This document shows positions 1 through 8,955 of a stretch of 64,000 nt of DNA, piece after piece. Numbering within the stretch: the stretch's first letter is position 1; every line of letters starts with the position of its first letter. The notes below the pieces were generated by a model. That model worked only from the letters and a program-made list of their open reading frames with translations. It was not told the DNA's origin and searched no databases. Origin of the DNA: SZAS-103 sp964640525. Lineage in GTDB: Bacteria; Pseudomonadota; Gammaproteobacteria; Xanthomonadales; Xanthomonadaceae. The stretch lies in the NCBI GenBank assembly GCA_964640525.1, contig CAZXGS010000002.1:60885-124884 (forward strand), in the 5' to 3' direction. The translations under genes were made by a program, and so were the position numbers.

Positions 1-560
1 TTGCCCAGGTCGCGGGTGAGCGCCACGCCACGGGCAATGGCGATGCCTTGTTCGAGCGCGCCGCGGTGGGCCGCTTCGGCATGCAGGCCGAGCCGCTCCA
101 GCCCCGCCTCGGGCTTGCGGGTGATGTGGGTGGTGTAGCGGTAGGCCGCATGGTCGGCAGCCACCGCGGCCTGACGCACGCGCCAATCGGCGCTGCGGCC
201 GGCAACCTCGATTTCGGTCAGGGTGCACAGCGCCGCGCGGCAGGCCCCGGTCTTGAGTGCGCGCACCGCATCGCCAATCGCGCGCTGGAACGCCGCGGCG
301 CCGAACTTGCCGGCTTCGCCCAGGCCCACCATCAGCACGCGCGGTGCGGCCACGCCGGGCAGGTCATGCAGCAGACTGGTGCGCCCGGCCTTGCCGGACA
401 CGTCGCCGCGCTCGACGAGCGCCTTGATGCGACCGCCGCAGGCGCGATCGACAGCAACGCCGGCGGGGCTTAACGCGCCGTCGGCGAAGATGCCGAGCAC
501 GAGGCAGTCGGTGGCAACGCCGGTCGGTCCGTCGTGGTTGAGGTCGAATTGGAGGCTCAT
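1..560 (-). CDS. pepA: Leucyl aminopeptidase, N-terminal part (runs off window)
   Basis: The minus-strand frame from the ATG at 560 runs open to the window edge and encodes about 186 residues. It begins MSLQFDLNHDGPTG and contains the alternating strand/helix pattern of the peptidase M17 N-terminal domain (PRVLMVGLGEAGKF, GIAIARGVALTRDLG). The metal-binding catalytic domain lies outside the window. Cytosolic PepA releases N-terminal leucine and other residues, and in some bacteria also acts as a DNA-binding accessory to Xer recombination. It is divergent from lptF across 239 bp, the pepA/lptFG arrangement usual in gammaproteobacteria. I see no convincing promoter in that gap. Confidence 0.85.
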   Translation of the reverse strand, partial: MSLQFDLNHDGPTGVATDCLVLGIFADGALSPAGVAVDRACGGRIKALVERGDVSGKAGRTSLLHDLPGVAAPRVLMVGLGEAGKFGAAAFQRAIGDAVRALKTGACRAALCTLTEIEVAGRSADWRVRQAAVAADHAAYRYTTHITRKPEAGLERLGLHAEAAHRGALEQGIAIARGVALTRDLG

Positions 561-799
561 CGGCGCGGATTCCGTAGAATGTGAGGATCGCGGAAGGCGC
601 AGCCGCGGCCTCGACGAGGCCAGCGACGTCATCCGGGATGGCCCAGTTTAATCCAAGCCGCCCCCTCCTTCATGCGACGCCCGTCGCGCCGGCCCCGTCC
701 TGAGAGCATGAATCCGCGCATCGGCAACGCCACCCCGGCCGCACGGCGCCACCCCTGCCCGCCCGGCACGGCGTCGGCGCCGCGCACGCGGGGCGGTGC

Positions 800-1879
800 A
801 TGCTGACCATCGATCGCTATCTGCTGCGCGAGTTTGCGGTCTCGGTGGCGGCGACCACGCTGGTGCTGCTGTTCGTGTCGCTGGGCGTGGTGGTCGCCGA
901 CCTGCTTGCGGAAATCGCCGCCGGCAAGGTGCCGGTGGCGCTGATGGTCTCCCAGCTCGGCCTGCGGGTGCTGCGCTGGCTGCCGATGGTGTTGCCGCTG
1001 GGTGTGTTCCTCGGTCTGCTGCTGGCGATCGGACGGCTCTACCGCGACTCCGAGATGGCGGTGATGACGGCCGCCGGCCGCAGCCCGCGCGACCTGCTGC
1101 GACCGCTGGCGTGGGTGGCGCTTCCCGCGGCGGCGCTGGTGGCGGCGTGCTCGCTGTGGATCGGGCCGTGGGCGCAGCACACCTCGCGGGCGATGATCGC
1201 CGCCGCCGACCGTTCGCTGTTGATCGCCGGTCTGGAAGCCGGGCGCTTTCGCGCCCTGCCGGGAGGCAATGGCGTGCTGTACGTGGCTGAGCTGAGCCCC
1301 GACGGCAGCCGCATGCGAAACGTGTTCATCCAGTCCGACAAGGACCAGCGCATGAGCGTGATCACCGCCCATCGCGGCGAACTGTTCGTCGATGCCGGAC
1401 AACGCTACCTGCGCCTGCTCGATGGCATGCGGGTGGAAGGCGTGCCGGGGCAGAAGGATTATCGCGTGCTGCGCTACGAGCGCAGCGAAGTGCGGTTGCC
1501 TGCAGACACCGCAGCCAACACGCAACAGGACATCAGCACGTCGCCGACCTCGGCACTGCTCGGCAGCGCCAGGCCGGATGCCCGCGCGGAATTGCACTGG
1601 CGCATCGCCACCCCACTGGCGGTGTTGCTGCTGGCGCTGCTGACCGTTCCGCTGGCGCGCGCCGAACCGCGCCAGCCACGCTACACCCTGTTGATGCTGG
1701 CGCTGGCGCTGTACGTCATCTACAGCTCGCTGATGATGATCGGTCGCAGTTACCTGGCGCTGGGCCGGATCAGCGGCTGGATGGGGCTGTGGTGGCTGCA
1801 CCTGCCGGTGTTTCTGCTCGGTCTGTGGTTGCTGCGCCGCGATGGCCGCTTGCGTGCGCCGCGCAAGGTGCAGCCATGA
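800..1879 (+). CDS. lptF: LPS export ABC transporter permease LptF
   Basis: The 359-residue protein begins MLTIDRYLLREFAVSV, the typical LptF start with the first membrane helix at about 12-35. Three hydrophobic segments follow at about 55-80, 100-120 and 275-345, flanking a periplasmic beta-jellyroll-like region (about 140-265). EMAVMTAAGRSPRDLL is the cytoplasmic coupling region that contacts LptB. LptF and LptG form the inner-membrane part of LptB2FG, which extracts lipopolysaccharide and passes it to LptC/LptA. The stop overlaps the lptG start (ATGA), so the two are probably translationally coupled. Confidence 0.95.
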   Translation: MLTIDRYLLREFAVSVAATTLVLLFVSLGVVVADLLAEIAAGKVPVALMVSQLGLRVLRWLPMVLPLGVFLGLLLAIGRLYRDSEMAVMTAAGRSPRDLLRPLAWVALPAAALVAACSLWIGPWAQHTSRAMIAAADRSLLIAGLEAGRFRALPGGNGVLYVAELSPDGSRMRNVFIQSDKDQRMSVITAHRGELFVDAGQRYLRLLDGMRVEGVPGQKDYRVLRYERSEVRLPADTAANTQQDISTSPTSALLGSARPDARAELHWRIATPLAVLLLALLTVPLARAEPRQPRYTLLMLALALYVIYSSLMMIGRSYLALGRISGWMGLWWLHLPVFLLGLWLLRRDGRLRAPRKVQP

Positions 1880-2976
1880 GGCTGGCCCCGAGGCTCCACG
1901 ACCGGCTGGTCGCGCGCGCGGTGCTGGCCTCGCTGGCGGTGGCGTGGGCGGTGCTGGTTGCGTTCGATGCCATCCTGGATTTCTCCAACCAGCTTGGCGA
2001 TATCGGCAAGGGCAGCTACAACCTCGGCCACGCCGTGCTCTACATCCTGTGCACGATTCCGCGCCGGGCCTACGAGCTGTTCCCGACCGCGGCACTGATC
2101 GGCAGCCTGCTGGGGCTGGGAAGCCTGGCCGCCAGTTCGGAATTGACCGCGCTGCGCGCCGCCGGCATCTCGCGCACGCGCATCAGTCTGGGCGCGCTGG
2201 GCGGGCTGGCGCTGGCCACCGTGGTGATGATGGCCAGTGCCGAGACCCTGGGGCCGTGGGGCGAACAGACCGCGTCAGCGATCCAGATCTCGGCCAAGTC
2301 CGGCGACCTGATGGTGGGCAAGGGCGGCGGGATCTGGGCGCGCGACGGCAACGACGTCGTCAACGCGCGCGGCGGCGCCAAGCGCCTGCGCGGCGCGGGG
2401 CGCGAACGCATCGACCTGCTCGACGTGCGCATCTTCCAGTTCGATGACCAGGGCACCCTGCTGGCGTTCGTCCACGCCACCAGGGCCGAGTACGAACGCC
2501 ATCGATGGGTCCTGCTGGGCATGCAGCGCACCACCTTCGGTGCCACCGCGATTACCCGCAGCAACGCCGCATCCAGCGCATGGGTCACGGGCCTGCGCCC
2601 GCAGACCGTGCTGGCCGGCGTGGAGCCGCCGCGCTACCAGTCCACCCGCGAACTGCGCGCCAACATCGCCTACATGCAGCGCAACCGGGTGGACGCGGGC
2701 GACTACGAGAACGCGTTCTGGGCGCGGCGGGTGTATCCGCTCAACGTGCTGGCGATGTGCCTGGCGGCGATGCCGTTCGCGTTCGGCCAGTTGCGCAGCG
2801 GCGGCTACGGCAAGCGGCTGTTCGTGGGCATCCTGTGCGGCATGGGCTTCTTCCTGCTGCAGCGCTTCGCGCAGAACCTGGCCACCATCTACCACTTGCC
2901 GCCGTGGGGTGCGCACGTGGCGCCGCCGTTGCTGATCCTGGCGGTGTCGGGCTGGTATTTCCGCAGACGGGTGTGA
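1876..2976 (+). CDS. lptG: LPS export ABC transporter permease LptG
   Basis: This 366-residue protein is paralogous to LptF. I chose ATG 1876 because it overlaps the lptF TGA; the open frame extends further upstream but inside lptF. An N-terminal helix (VARAVLASLAVAWAVLVAF) and a second segment ending in ELTALRAAGISRTRIS, the LptB-coupling helix, are followed by a periplasmic domain and C-terminal helices (LFVGILCGMGFFLLQRF and an ILAVSGWYF end). It works with LptF as the LPS-extracting permease. A convergent gene follows after 25 bp, with only a weak CTGGG/CCCAG inverted repeat between them. Confidence 0.95.
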   Translation: MRLAPRLHDRLVARAVLASLAVAWAVLVAFDAILDFSNQLGDIGKGSYNLGHAVLYILCTIPRRAYELFPTAALIGSLLGLGSLAASSELTALRAAGISRTRISLGALGGLALATVVMMASAETLGPWGEQTASAIQISAKSGDLMVGKGGGIWARDGNDVVNARGGAKRLRGAGRERIDLLDVRIFQFDDQGTLLAFVHATRAEYERHRWVLLGMQRTTFGATAITRSNAASSAWVTGLRPQTVLAGVEPPRYQSTRELRANIAYMQRNRVDAGDYENAFWARRVYPLNVLAMCLAAMPFAFGQLRSGGYGKRLFVGILCGMGFFLLQRFAQNLATIYHLPPWGAHVAPPLLILAVSGWYFRRRV

Positions 2977-3001
2977 CGCTGGGACGCGAGGGTGCCCAGG
3001 A

Positions 3002-3727
3002 TCAAGGGTTGTTGGCAGGCGCGGGTGTCGCGGGCTTGGGCGTCACGCGCTCCAAGGTGCCCACCGAAACCGTCCCATGCGAACCCGGATTCCACGCCTT
3101 GGCTTGCGCGCCCCAGTACTGCGCGGGCTTCCAATACCTGTCGGCGTAGTAGTCGTTGCCGTCACTGCCGGCCGCGCTGACGCCGAAACCATCGCCCTTC
3201 TTGATTTCCAGCGTGCCCACGAAGCCGGTGTGGCTGCCGGTGGTCTGTTTGCGACCGCGGCTGAGCCAACCTTCCAGCCGCGGCTGGGCGACGGCGTCGC
3301 CGTATTCGGCGTATAGGGTCTTGCCGACCGTCAACGCGCGTTGCTGCTCGTCGGCGGTCATCGACTGCCAGTAACGCTCGCGGGTGGCGAGCAGCCAGGG
3401 GTAGCCGCGCTCGGCCGCCAGATCGGCCCAGGCATACGCCGTCGCCCGATCCTGCGCCGTGCCCACGCCATCCCAGTACATGTTCGCCAGCATCGCCTGC
3501 GAGGGCTTGTCGGCGAAATGCGCGGCACGGGTGAAGTCACGCAACGCGATTTCATAGTGTCGGTGCGCGTAGGCTTCCAGCCCGTCGTGGCGGGCGCCGA
3601 GGTCGGGGTGGTAGTAAAGGAAATCGTCCGACAATGCCGGCGCGGGATGCGCGGGCGCGGGCGGGGGCTGCAGCGCCCAAACGGGTGTGCAGCACACCAA
3701 GCAGGCCAGCAGGATGGGGGTCTTCAT
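3002..3727 (-). CDS. Secreted Sel1/TPR-like repeat protein
   Basis: ATG 3727 is chosen over an upstream in-frame ATG because it starts a clean signal peptide (MKTPILLACLVCCTPVWA), giving 241 residues. Residues about 50-115 hold a Sel1-type helical repeat pair (AMLANMYWDGVGTAQDRATA, then AYAWADLAAERGY). The C-terminal half has no motif I recognise and ends in a Pro/Ala tail. Sel1 repeats mediate protein contacts, so a periplasmic or envelope role is likely, but the partner is unknown. The gene is convergent with lptG. Confidence 0.7.
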   Translation of the reverse strand: MKTPILLACLVCCTPVWALQPPPAPAHPAPALSDDFLYYHPDLGARHDGLEAYAHRHYEIALRDFTRAAHFADKPSQAMLANMYWDGVGTAQDRATAYAWADLAAERGYPWLLATRERYWQSMTADEQQRALTVGKTLYAEYGDAVAQPRLEGWLSRGRKQTTGSHTGFVGTLEIKKGDGFGVSAAGSDGNDYYADRYWKPAQYWGAQAKAWNPGSHGTVSVGTLERVTPKPATPAPANNP

Positions 3728-3799
3728 GGTGCGGATTCCTGAAAAACGACGCCGCTGCACGGAGGCAGCGGCGCGTAATGATAGCGGGTTGCGTGGAGA

Positions 3800-4288
3800 T
3801 CACGTCTGGATGGGGCCGACGATGACCGTGCCTTTGCAGTGGCCGTAGCAGCCGGAGGCGGGATCGGAACCGGACGAGGAACCGCCGCTGCCGCTGCTGC
3901 CAGCGCCGTCGCCGGGGTCGCCGCTACCGCCGCCGCCGCCGGTCGGAGGAGGCGTCGGGTTGCCGTTAGGCACGACACCCACGCTGCTTGTCGTGCTTAC
4001 GACCTTTCCTTTCGACTTGCTGCGGTCCTTCCAGGTGACCGTGACGGTCGTGTTCACGGGTGCTGAACTTGGTCCATGGATGGTGCGGTACACGGCAACG
4101 GCCGACGTCATGCCTGAGGTTACGACTGCATCAATCGAGGTGTAATTCACCGAATTGATATTTGCGTATCCGCTGTAAGGTGAACTGTTGGCATCAATGG
4201 ATATGCTTCCAGCCGCCAGGGCGGCTGCAGAGAGAAGCATAAGCACTGCGACGCTGATTCGTTTTCTGGTCGATTTCGATTTTTCCAC
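3800..4288 (-). CDS. Small secreted protein with Gly/Ser-rich linker, unknown function
   Basis: The 162-residue protein has an N-terminal signal sequence (RISVAVLMLLSAAALAAG). A beta-rich stretch with many Ser/Thr/Tyr residues (about 27-115) is followed by a low-complexity Pro/Gly/Ser linker (about 115-145) and a short tail with two cysteines (ASGCYGHCKG) that could form a disulfide. The composition suggests export to the periplasm or outside the cell. It lies 13 bp downstream of the next minus-strand gene, so the pair may be co-transcribed. I do not recognise a family. Confidence 0.6.
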   Translation of the reverse strand: MEKSKSTRKRISVAVLMLLSAAALAAGSISIDANSSPYSGYANINSVNYTSIDAVVTSGMTSAVAVYRTIHGPSSAPVNTTVTVTWKDRSKSKGKVVSTTSSVGVVPNGNPTPPPTGGGGGSGDPGDGAGSSGSGGSSSGSDPASGCYGHCKGTVIVGPIQT

Positions 4289-4301
4289 GAGTTTCCCCTT
4301 T

Positions 4302-5234
4302 TTAGTGGTGGGCGGACAACGATTTGACGATTTGTTGTGCCTGCTGGACGGCGGTGTGATAGTCGGCTGGCGTCAGGTAGTTGGATGCAATGACCTGGTT
4401 GATCGACGTGTAGCCGCAGACGCCGGCATTCAAACAATATTGGCGCAGCAGAGAGCTGCCGGGGCCACAATTCATGCCCATCTGGCATGCAGCCATGAGC
4501 CAGGCATATTGCTGGGTTTCATTGCCTGACATGGGGCCGAATGCCGCGGAGCGATCTTCCGCGCGCCCGCCCATCAAGTTGGAAAGTGCACCGATGGCGT
4601 CGGGATCCCGCGATGCGATGATCCGCTGCACGTCCGCAGCAAGTGCCGCGTCCGGCATTGCGTCGATATTCGAATATTGAAGCTGGATCGCCATCGCCTT
4701 CGCGCTGCCGTCGCTGGCGGCTTTCGCGTACATCCGGACGATGGATTTTGCGTCGGCGTTGCCGATGTCGGATTTGACGAAACGACCGCAGCGTTGTTTG
4801 TCGGTCGCAATCAGGCCTTCGACGTAGGTTTTCAGCTCCGGGTGTTGCTTTTCAGCCTGTTGCGCTCCCATGTAACTCGTGCCTGCTGGCTGCGCGATGG
4901 CTACGCATTCATAAAGAGCATCGGCGATGATCGTTTCTGTTTCCGGATCGCCCGAGCCAGTGGCCTTGAGTTCTTGAACCAGACCGTACAAGTCGCGTGA
5001 TTGCTCGAAGTGTTGGCGGAGGCTCGATGTCCTTGGGTTTGCCTTGATGGCGATCGGCGGCGATGCCCGGGTTGAGGCAGAACCGTCGCCGGCCTGGTTC
5101 ATCTCCACGTGGTCGGCGCTACGGCTGTCCGCCAGCGCCGGGAACGACGAGGGTTTGTGGTGCCGCCACCACCCATAGAAGACACCGCCGCCGATTGTCA
5201 GCAACGCGGCTGCCATCCAAATCTTCCTGTTCAT
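4302..5234 (-). CDS. Membrane-anchored protein of unknown function
   Basis: The 310-residue protein has one N-terminal membrane segment (IWMAAALLTIGGGVFYGWW, about 5-23), then a Ser/Pro-rich linker and a helical globular region. Paired cysteines are spread through that region (ALYECVA, DKQRCGRFV, ACQMGMNCGP, YCLNAGVCG), suggesting periplasmic disulfides. The topology fits a small cytoplasmic N-terminus with the bulk in the periplasm. It may share a transcript with the downstream small secreted protein. No catalytic motif was recognised. Confidence 0.6.
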   Translation of the reverse strand: MNRKIWMAAALLTIGGGVFYGWWRHHKPSSFPALADSRSADHVEMNQAGDGSASTRASPPIAIKANPRTSSLRQHFEQSRDLYGLVQELKATGSGDPETETIIADALYECVAIAQPAGTSYMGAQQAEKQHPELKTYVEGLIATDKQRCGRFVKSDIGNADAKSIVRMYAKAASDGSAKAMAIQLQYSNIDAMPDAALAADVQRIIASRDPDAIGALSNLMGGRAEDRSAAFGPMSGNETQQYAWLMAACQMGMNCGPGSSLLRQYCLNAGVCGYTSINQVIASNYLTPADYHTAVQQAQQIVKSLSAHH

Positions 5235-5491
5235 CTCATCTGATCCGTTGACGGGCGAGAAACGCGATCTCGCTCACGGTTTGAAGGCGCGCATTCGACG
5301 TTGGCCTCAGGCTCGCGTCAAGCCATGGGGCCGCCGGCAGGCCGGAAACGCAGGACAGCCTGGCTAACGGGGTCATCGCGCGGTCGCGTCGTTGCAGGTT
5401 CGTGGCACGACGAAAAGCGATTCTGCACGAGTTTCCGACAGAATCACTTGCCTGACAGCATGGCGGTCGCGCGTGGTGGCCCAAATGGCAT

Positions 5492-5851
5492 TCAGCGCGT
5501 GAGCGATTCCAGCATGCCGACGACGGCCTCCCGCTTGGCCCGGTTCAGGCGACGGATCGCCAGCAGGAGCCGGCGTTCGAGTTCGTCGTGGATGGTTTCC
5601 GCCGGCGCCGGAACGGAGGTGGAATGCGAGTCACCGGTCTTCATGGCGCCCCTTCCGGTCGCCAGCCATTCGAAGCGCACGTGGGCGGCCACGGCGATCC
5701 GGGCCAGGTTCTCGACGCTCGGTCGCGTGCCCGCTTCACGCTCCCATTGCGCAACGGCGCTGCGGGTGACACCGATCCTGGCCGCCATGTCCGTCTGCGA
5801 CAGGTGGCCGCTCAAACGCGAACGGCGGATACGCATCGCAGATGTGGTCAT
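5492..5851 (-). CDS. XRE-family helix-turn-helix regulator
   Basis: A 119-residue protein starting at ATG 5851 is preferred to a longer version (152 residues from 5950) because the extra N-terminus does not look like protein. Residues about 10-65 form an XRE helix-turn-helix (LSQTDMAARIGVTRSAVAQW, then VENLARIA), and the C-terminus is a basic helix. Phage-repressor-like regulators of this size often bind their own promoter. The gene is divergent from another XRE gene at 6014, with a 162-bp shared control region. Confidence 0.75.
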   Translation of the reverse strand: MTTSAMRIRRSRLSGHLSQTDMAARIGVTRSAVAQWEREAGTRPSVENLARIAVAAHVRFEWLATGRGAMKTGDSHSTSVPAPAETIHDELERRLLLAIRRLNRAKREAVVGMLESLTR

Positions 5852-5937
5852 GATGCACTCCCCGCCACTTGCGGGCGGGACTTGCGTTGCGCCGGACGAG
5901 GCATCGATGCGCGCGACGGTCCCGCCACGAAGACCTG

Positions 5938-5955
5938 TATATGTAACCATACTAT
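5938..5955. promoter_or_regulatory. AT-rich imperfect dyad between two XRE genes
   Basis: The 162-bp gap between the divergent XRE genes is GC-rich except for one patch reading TATATGTAACCATACTATA. Its outer halves (TATATGTA and TACTATA) are roughly inverted repeats. It could be an operator for one of the regulators or overlap a -10 box (TACTAT) of the plus-strand gene. This is inference from position and symmetry only. Confidence 0.3.
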
Positions 5956-6013
5956 AGAGCGGCTACATCCATGCTGTGGATGCGCGGGATGGCCGCATCT
6001 AGGTTGTCCACCC

Positions 6014-6379
6014 ATGGACGGCCCCTCACGGATCAAGACAGGTTCCGCGGCGCGCAACGCCGCGGCGCGACCGGCCCCGACAACTTCCCGGGTGCAGAAG
6101 ATCGATGCGGGGATGCTTTCGCTCCAGCGGCCGCTCGCGGCAGTCATCCGTCGTCTGCGCGAGGCGAGCGGGGTCAGCCAGGAGGCGTTCGCCGATCACA
6201 TCCAGATGCATCGCACCTACTACGGCGCGATCGAGCGCGGTGCCCGAAACATGACGCTCAAGAGCCTCGAAAAGGTGAGCAAGGGGTTGGGTGAACAGCT
6301 TTCGAAGCTGATTGCCGAGGCAGAAAGGGAATCTCCCGATCTTCGGATCAGGGGCAAGCTACGCCATCCAGCGGGATAG
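6014..6379 (+). CDS. XRE-family helix-turn-helix protein
   Basis: The 121-residue protein has a canonical XRE domain at about 38-95 (VIRRLREASGVSQEAFADH, HRTYYGAIERGARN, KSLEKVSKGLG), followed by a short charged tail. ATG 6014 gives a Ala/Arg-rich N-terminal extension; ATG 6113 (MLSLQRPLAAV) is an alternative start that would begin just before the domain, and neither has a strong Shine-Dalgarno. It is divergent from the XRE gene at 5492-5851, forming a regulator pair that may cross-control. Confidence 0.7.
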   Translation: MDGPSRIKTGSAARNAAARPAPTTSRVQKIDAGMLSLQRPLAAVIRRLREASGVSQEAFADHIQMHRTYYGAIERGARNMTLKSLEKVSKGLGEQLSKLIAEAERESPDLRIRGKLRHPAG

Positions 6380-6397
6380 CTGGCGACCATCGCCTGC

Positions 6398-6934
6398 TCA
6401 GATTACGTCGTCCATCCTCACGAAGCGCGTGCCCGATGCGAGGTCGTGCAGGGTGCAGCGCTCGCCATCGAACAGGCTCCAACCGGCATCCACGACCGCC
6501 ACGAGGACGCTCACGGCGGCCGCGGTGCGTGCATCGGCGCTGATCGCCCAGCCCGCGCAGAGCGCCAGGACCGGCGTCGTCGCCACCGCGAAGCGCCGCC
6601 AGAGCGCAGCGGCCGTCGCGATCCTGCCGTCGGCGGCGAGCACCTTCAGCCGCCATGCGCGCATGCCCAAGGTATGGCCGCCGCGCCGCCAGCACAGCAC
6701 GAAGTACGCGCCGGCGGCCAGCCAGAGCAGCCCCAGCATCAGCCATGCCCCCGGGCTGCCCGGCGCGGCCGCGTGATTGCCGCGCACGAGGTAGACGATC
6801 AGGCTGGTCGCGAACCAGATCGCCACCAGCGGCAGCAGGTCGTAGAGCATGGCCAGCAGGCGCCAGCCGAGGTGGGCGGGCGTGCTGGACGGCGCCGGCG
6901 CGGAGGCTGCGGTCGCTTCGGGGGGCGCGGTCAT
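6398..6934 (-). CDS. RDD family membrane protein
   Basis: The 178-residue protein has the RDD signature order: an early Arg/Asp pair in the first helix region (WRLLAMLYDLLPLVAIWF), then GHTLGMRAWRLKVLAADG, the conserved loop after helix two. A DLASGTRFV end is typical of the family. There are about three to four hydrophobic segments. RDD proteins sit in the inner membrane; most are uncharacterised and some are linked to ion transport. It is divergent from xerD with 46 bp between the starts. Confidence 0.8.
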   Translation of the reverse strand: MTAPPEATAASAPAPSSTPAHLGWRLLAMLYDLLPLVAIWFATSLIVYLVRGNHAAAPGSPGAWLMLGLLWLAAGAYFVLCWRRGGHTLGMRAWRLKVLAADGRIATAAALWRRFAVATTPVLALCAGWAISADARTAAAVSVLVAVVDAGWSLFDGERCTLHDLASGTRFVRMDDVI

Positions 6935-6980
6935 CCGCCAAGGATAGCGGCTGCCCGGCGCGGCTGGCTAAGCTGTGGCC

Positions 6981-7934
6981 ATGCCGATCACGACCCCTGC
7001 CGATCGCCGCCGCCATGCCCGCGACCAGCCCGTCATTGACGAACGCGATGCGCAGGCGATCGCGGCGTTCCTCGATCACCTGTGGGCCGAGTCGGGCCTT
7101 GCCCGCCACACCCTCGACAGCTATCGCCGCGACCTCGAAGGGCTGGCGCGCTGGCTCGGCCCGCGCGGGTTGGCGCTGGCAGCCGCCGATCGCGCGGCGC
7201 TGTTCGACTACCTCGCCCAGCGCACTGCGCTGGGCTACTCGTCGCGCAGCAATGCCCGCCTGCTGTCGGCGCTGCGCGCGTTCTACGGCCAGTTGCTCCG
7301 GTTGGGCACGCTTGCGGCCGATCCGAGCCAGTGGCTGGACGCGCCCAAGCCGCGCCGGTCGTTGCCCAAGGCGCTGTCGGAATCGCAGGTGGAAGCCTTG
7401 CTCGCCGCGCCGGACGTGGGTGCTCCGAGCGGCCTGCGCGAGCGCGCGATGATCGAGTTGATGTATGCCACCGGTTTGCGGGTGAGCGAACTGGTCGGTT
7501 TGCCGACGCTGGCGGTGAACCTGCGCCAGGGCGTGCTGCGGGTGGTCGGCAAGGGGCGCAAGGAGCGCCTGGTGCCGTTGGGCGAGGAGGCCGCACACTG
7601 GCTGCAGCGCTACTTGCACGAGGCGCGACCGGGATTGGCCGGCAAGCAGGCGCCGCAGCACCTGTTCATCGACGGCCACGGCGCGACGCTGAGCCGGCAG
7701 CATTTCTGGGCGCGACTGAAAGCGCTGGCCGCGCGCGCCGGCATCGACCCGGCGCGGGTCAGCCCGCACGGTCTGCGGCATTCCTTCGCCACCCACCTGC
7801 TCAACCGCGGCGCCGACTTGCGCGCGCTGCAGATGCTGCTCGGCCACGCCAGCCTGTCCACCACGCAGATCTACACCCTGGTCGCCAGCGAGGGGCTCAA
7901 GCGTTTGCACGCGAAGCACCATCCGCGTGGTTGA
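6981..7934 (+). CDS. xerD: Tyrosine recombinase XerD
   Basis: The 317-residue site-specific recombinase acts with XerC at dif to resolve chromosome dimers. The catalytic set is complete: R167 (ATGLRVSEL), the beta-hairpin Lys in VVGKGRKERLVP, H263 and R266 (HGLRHSFATHLL), H289 (LLGHASLSTTQ) and nucleophile Y298 (IYTLV). The N-terminal core-binding domain spans about 20-115. ATG 6981 is preferred; a GTG two codons earlier is possible. Adjacent dsbC recalls the xerD-dsbC pairing of enterics and favours XerD over XerC. Confidence 0.9.
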   Translation: MPITTPADRRRHARDQPVIDERDAQAIAAFLDHLWAESGLARHTLDSYRRDLEGLARWLGPRGLALAAADRAALFDYLAQRTALGYSSRSNARLLSALRAFYGQLLRLGTLAADPSQWLDAPKPRRSLPKALSESQVEALLAAPDVGAPSGLRERAMIELMYATGLRVSELVGLPTLAVNLRQGVLRVVGKGRKERLVPLGEEAAHWLQRYLHEARPGLAGKQAPQHLFIDGHGATLSRQHFWARLKALAARAGIDPARVSPHGLRHSFATHLLNRGADLRALQMLLGHASLSTTQIYTLVASEGLKRLHAKHHPRG

Positions 7935-8050
7935 GGCGCGTGCATGATGTGTCTTGAATGATGTGTTCACGTTCACGTTCACGTTGGCGGTGCGTGCGAC
8001 AATACCCCGCTTGTGTCCGAGCGGCCGTGCCAGCCGCGCCGAGGAATGGA

Positions 8051-8878
8051 ATGAAACCGATGTCTCCCCGTCGTCAACCGTTCGCCTTGCTCGTCATCGC
8101 CACCGGCGCGCTGGCGCTGGCCGCCTGCAATGCTGCCACGCCGACGGTGAACAAGACCGCCTCGGCGCATGCGCCGGCGCCGCCCGTGGCCGCCGCGCCG
8201 GCCGCCGCGCCCGCGGTGGAGGCGGTGATTCGCAAGGCGATCGCCAAGCTCGCCCCGGATACCCGGCTGGAGAGTGTCAGGACCACCCCGATTCCGGGCA
8301 TCGTGGAGGTGAATACCTCCGGCGATCTGGTTTACATGACCGCCGACGGCAAGTACCTGCTCACCGGCAATCTGATCGACGTGGCCAGCAAACGCGACCT
8401 CACCGAGGCGTCGCAGGCCGCGACCCGCCGCGTGCTGATGCGCGACATCCGCCCCTCGCAGATGATCGTGTTCGCCCCGCCGCGCCCGAAGTACACGGTG
8501 ACCGTGTTCACCGACGTGGACTGCGGCTACTGCCGCAAGCTGCACTCGCAGATCGCCGATTACAACAAGGAAGGCATCGCGGTGGATTACCTGTTCTTCC
8601 CGCGCACCGGGATCGGCAGCGAGTCCTACGACAAGGCGGTGTCGGTGTGGTGCGCGCCCAACCGCCAGCAGGCGCTGACCGATGCCAAGCTCGGCAAGCC
8701 GATGCCGCGCCGCGACTGCACCAACCCGGTGACGATGGATTACCGACTCGGCCAGAAATTCGGCGTGACCGGCACCCCCGCGATCTACACCAGCGACGGC
8801 ACCCAGATCGGCGGCTACCTCGATCCGGCGGAGATGAAGGCCAAGCTCGACCAGCTGGCGGCCAAGCCGGCGTCCTGA
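8051..8878 (+). CDS. dsbC: Thiol:disulfide interchange protein DsbC, lipoprotein form
   Basis: The 275-residue protein has a lipoprotein signal peptide with lipobox LAAC (ALALAACNAAT), an Ala/Pro linker, a DsbC-type N-terminal dimerisation region (about 55-130) and a thioredoxin fold with active site C158-G-Y-C161. The cis-Pro loop is in GVTGTPAIYT. DsbC isomerises wrong disulfides in the periplasm. A Cys after the signal suggests anchoring to a membrane, whereas the E. coli protein is soluble. The start at 8051 follows GAGGAATGG; an ATG 9 bp later is also possible. Upstream are three tandem GTTCAC units of unknown meaning. Confidence 0.88.
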   Translation: MKPMSPRRQPFALLVIATGALALAACNAATPTVNKTASAHAPAPPVAAAPAAAPAVEAVIRKAIAKLAPDTRLESVRTTPIPGIVEVNTSGDLVYMTADGKYLLTGNLIDVASKRDLTEASQAATRRVLMRDIRPSQMIVFAPPRPKYTVTVFTDVDCGYCRKLHSQIADYNKEGIAVDYLFFPRTGIGSESYDKAVSVWCAPNRQQALTDAKLGKPMPRRDCTNPVTMDYRLGQKFGVTGTPAIYTSDGTQIGGYLDPAEMKAKLDQLAAKPAS

Positions 8879-8955
8879 GGCGAAGCTGGCTTTGGGCCGA
8901 GTCGAGGACTCTCGCATCGCGCCGCAAGGATGATCGACCGGGTCGCCGGTCGACC

